The translations under genes were made by a program, and so were the position numbers. Shown piece by piece: positions 62,427-64,000 of a stretch of DNA of 64,000 nt. Numbering within the stretch: the stretch's first letter is position 1; each line of letters starts with the position of its first letter. The notes beneath the pieces were generated by a model, which had not been told where the DNA came from, ran no database searches, and was given only the letters and a program-made list of their open reading frames with translations. The DNA comes from a bacterium 1XD42-54 (GTDB lineage: Bacteria > Bacillota > Clostridia > Lachnospirales > Lachnospiraceae). The DNA lies in the NCBI GenBank assembly GCA_003612585.1, contig RAZH01000003.1, forward strand, positions 164,968 through 228,967, in the 5' to 3' direction.

Positions 62427-63233
62427 TTATGTTTTACATCTTTTTCTTTTATTCAATGTACCCTGTACATACGCTCTCCCATATTTCCACAGACCGTTTA
62501 CCGCATAGGTGCAGAACAAAATGGCAGCGCCAATAACTGAAAAACCTGCATACCGGTACGCCCGGTACGTCATCTCTGCGGATTTCAACTTATTGCCCGA
62601 TTTTCCGTCTGACGTCAGCCGATATTTCAAAAGGGGCTCATTTATCGCTGCTGCCCACCTGTATTTTTTTAAAATCCCAAGCCATGCAATGTAATCCTCA
62701 TGGCTGTCCTCGTGTTGCATCGGAAACTCCCGCGCCACATCGGTTCTTACTAAAACAGAAGAACAGTTAATGCAGTTGTGCAACAAAAGCATCCGGTACG
62801 TGATATGCTCTGAAACCCCGATTACGCGCCCGGTTCCTTTTCCTTCCGGCGTTATCAGCTCTCTCCCCGTCGCACACAGTACCACCTGCCCGTCCTTCAT
62901 CCTGGCAAGCTGCTTTGTCAGCTTGTCCTTTTCCCACCAGTCATCTGCGTCCAAAAATGCAACATATACGCCGCGTGCCAGGGAAACACCACGATTCCTT
63001 GTCGCCGCTGCTCCAAGGTTTTTCTCGTTTTTCAGATAACGAATCCTTGGTTCCCTGCGATACGTTTCCATAATTGCATCCAGATCATCTGGCGAACAGT
63101 CATTCAGAACAAGAACCTCCAATGCCACATCCTGTATCAGCGCAGAATCAATCGCATGACAGATCGTCTCTGCACAACCATACGCAGGAATAATTACAGA
63201 TACAAGTACGTCATCCTGCTCCTTATTTCCCAT
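62427..63233 (-). CDS. Family 2 glycosyltransferase
   Basis: 268 residues of the GT-A fold. VSVIIPAYGCAETICHAIDS begins the domain, FLDADDWW carries the DxD metal site, and HEDSHEDYIAWLG is the later acidic block. A hydrophobic stretch near the C-terminus (FSVIGAAILFCTYAVNGLW) suggests membrane attachment. It probably adds a sugar to a lipid-linked intermediate of a surface polysaccharide. It overlaps the sugar transferase gene by 11 bp. Confidence 0.88.
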   Translation of the reverse strand: MGNKEQDDVLVSVIIPAYGCAETICHAIDSALIQDVALEVLVLNDCSPDDLDAIMETYRREPRIRYLKNEKNLGAAATRNRGVSLARGVYVAFLDADDWWEKDKLTKQLARMKDGQVVLCATGRELITPEGKGTGRVIGVSEHITYRMLLLHNCINCSSVLVRTDVAREFPMQHEDSHEDYIAWLGILKKYRWAAAINEPLLKYRLTSDGKSGNKLKSAEMTYRAYRYAGFSVIGAAILFCTYAVNGLWKYGRAYVQGTLNKRKRCKT

Positions 63234-64000
63234 AAGCTGACCTCTTTTGTTTCTTCCTATTCACAGATTTTTTCTGATCTGTCTCCTGTTTTTTAATACA
63301 GACAGGGGGTTCTTCTTCGTTCCCCGACTTTTCTTTCTCGAAAACGGCATCCCCGGCTTCTGTCTGCACAGTCGTATTCACAGAAGCCGCGGTTTTCTGC
63401 CACTGCTCTACACCCTCGGTATTTTCTTTCTGAAACAGAATTTTTACCGTTGTCGCAATGAGCTGCAAATCAAGAACAAAGGAATAATTTTCTATATAGG
63501 TCAAATCCAGCTTCAGCTTATCATACGGGGTCGTGTTATATTTGCCGTATACCTGTGCATAACCGGTCAGTCCTGCTTTTACCTTCAGGCGATAAGAAAA
63601 CTCCGGAATTTCTTTTGCATATTCCGCCGCAATCTCGGGACGCTCCGGCCTTGGCCCGACAAGCGACATATCTCCTTTTATAATGTTCAGAAACTGAGGC
63701 AGCTCATCAAAATGTATGTTGCGCAATACTTTTCCTACCGGAGTCACCCGGCTGTCACCCTTCATGGCCAACCTTGCTCCCTGCTTTTCTGAATCCACAC
63801 GCATACTGCGGAACTTGTAAACCATAAATATCTTTCCGTCCTTGGTCAACCGCTCCTGCTTGTAAAATACTGGGCCACCATCATACGCTTTGATCAAAAC
63901 CGCGATCAGCAAAAAGACCGGTGACAGAACTGCAAACATGAAAGTAGAACAAATCACATCAAAAATGCGTTTGATCACCTGCTTTTCCACCGTCAGTCCG
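63223..64000 (-). CDS. Sugar-phosphate transferase starting surface polysaccharide synthesis, 5' end outside window
   Basis: The frame continues past the right edge as GLT-V-E-K-Q, so the track start (a GTG) is internal. Visible: a membrane segment (FDVICSTFMFAVLSPVFLLI), then the bacterial sugar transferase core with VYKFRSMRVDSE, DELPQFLNIIKGDMSLVGPRPE and KAGLTGYAQVYG. The C-terminal 75 residues are a charged tail. The protein transfers a sugar phosphate to undecaprenyl phosphate. Long members have four more membrane segments upstream, which would lie outside the window. Confidence 0.9.
   Translation of the reverse strand, partial: GLTVEKQVIKRIFDVICSTFMFAVLSPVFLLIAVLIKAYDGGPVFYKQERLTKDGKIFMVYKFRSMRVDSEKQGARLAMKGDSRVTPVGKVLRNIHFDELPQFLNIIKGDMSLVGPRPERPEIAAEYAKEIPEFSYRLKVKAGLTGYAQVYGKYNTTPYDKLKLDLTYIENYSFVLDLQLIATTVKILFQKENTEGVEQWQKTAASVNTTVQTEAGDAVFEKEKSGNEEEPPVCIKKQETDQKKSVNRKKQKRSAYGK

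Overview
The window reads as a chromosomal segment of a low-to-moderate GC Gram-positive anaerobe of the class Clostridia, most likely the family Lachnospiraceae. The grounds are: primase, a short housekeeping sigma factor, trmK and a Nif3-like gene in Firmicutes order; a tryptophan T-box leader; HelD, CPBP and ABC-F genes of Firmicute type; strong GGAGG ribosome sites; and a Cys-rich peptide maturation cluster of a type known mainly from clostridia. No tRNA, rRNA, CRISPR array, prophage or insertion sequence was seen.

Region by region. 1-7.5 kb: the 3' part of a HAD phosphatase, a large repeat-built surface protein, RNase P RNA, an ArsC/Spx-like protein, a TGS-uridine-kinase fusion and a Nif3-like protein. 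7.5-18.5 kb: housekeeping and competence genes (trmK, rpoD, dnaG, dgt, comEC, a GerMN lipoprotein, an OmpR-type two-component pair, comEA). 18.5-27.4 kb: glgX, a YdcZ-type transporter, then argCJBD divergent from argG with ARG-box-like operators over both promoters. 27.3-28.1 kb: a degraded RelB/ParE toxin-antitoxin pair.

28.2-37.3 kb is the most interesting part. It is one leftward operon from a strong promoter (TTGACT-17-TAAAAT). It carries a two-domain radical SAM/SPASM maturase, an acyl-carrier-like protein without the phosphopantetheine serine, a 60-residue Cys-rich precursor peptide, two FtsX-type permeases, a small cytoplasmic subtilisin-like protease, an ABC exporter and a MacB/LolD-type ATPase. 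Together they look like a complete Cys-rich RiPP pathway: modification, leader removal, export, and possibly immunity or sensing.

37.3-44.6 kb is accessory DNA: a Fic-family gene with a companion and a broken upstream gene; a leftward operon of two exported proteins (one a lipoprotein), two membrane proteins and an ABC ATPase; and, divergent from it, a BlaI-type repressor, an M56 (BlaR1-like) membrane protease and a small secreted protein. 44.6-51.7 kb is a complete trpEGDCFBA operon behind a Trp T-box. 51.8-57 kb has an amidohydrolase, helD and an ABC-F gene with a long structured leader. 57-64 kb has purC, two gene fragments meeting at a scar, a CPBP protease, pyrD-pyrK-pyrF and the start of a surface polysaccharide locus (GT2 and a sugar transferase that runs off the window).

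Start codons were chosen from visible ribosome sites and often differ from the longest ORF. Family names are recalled from motifs, not from searches.
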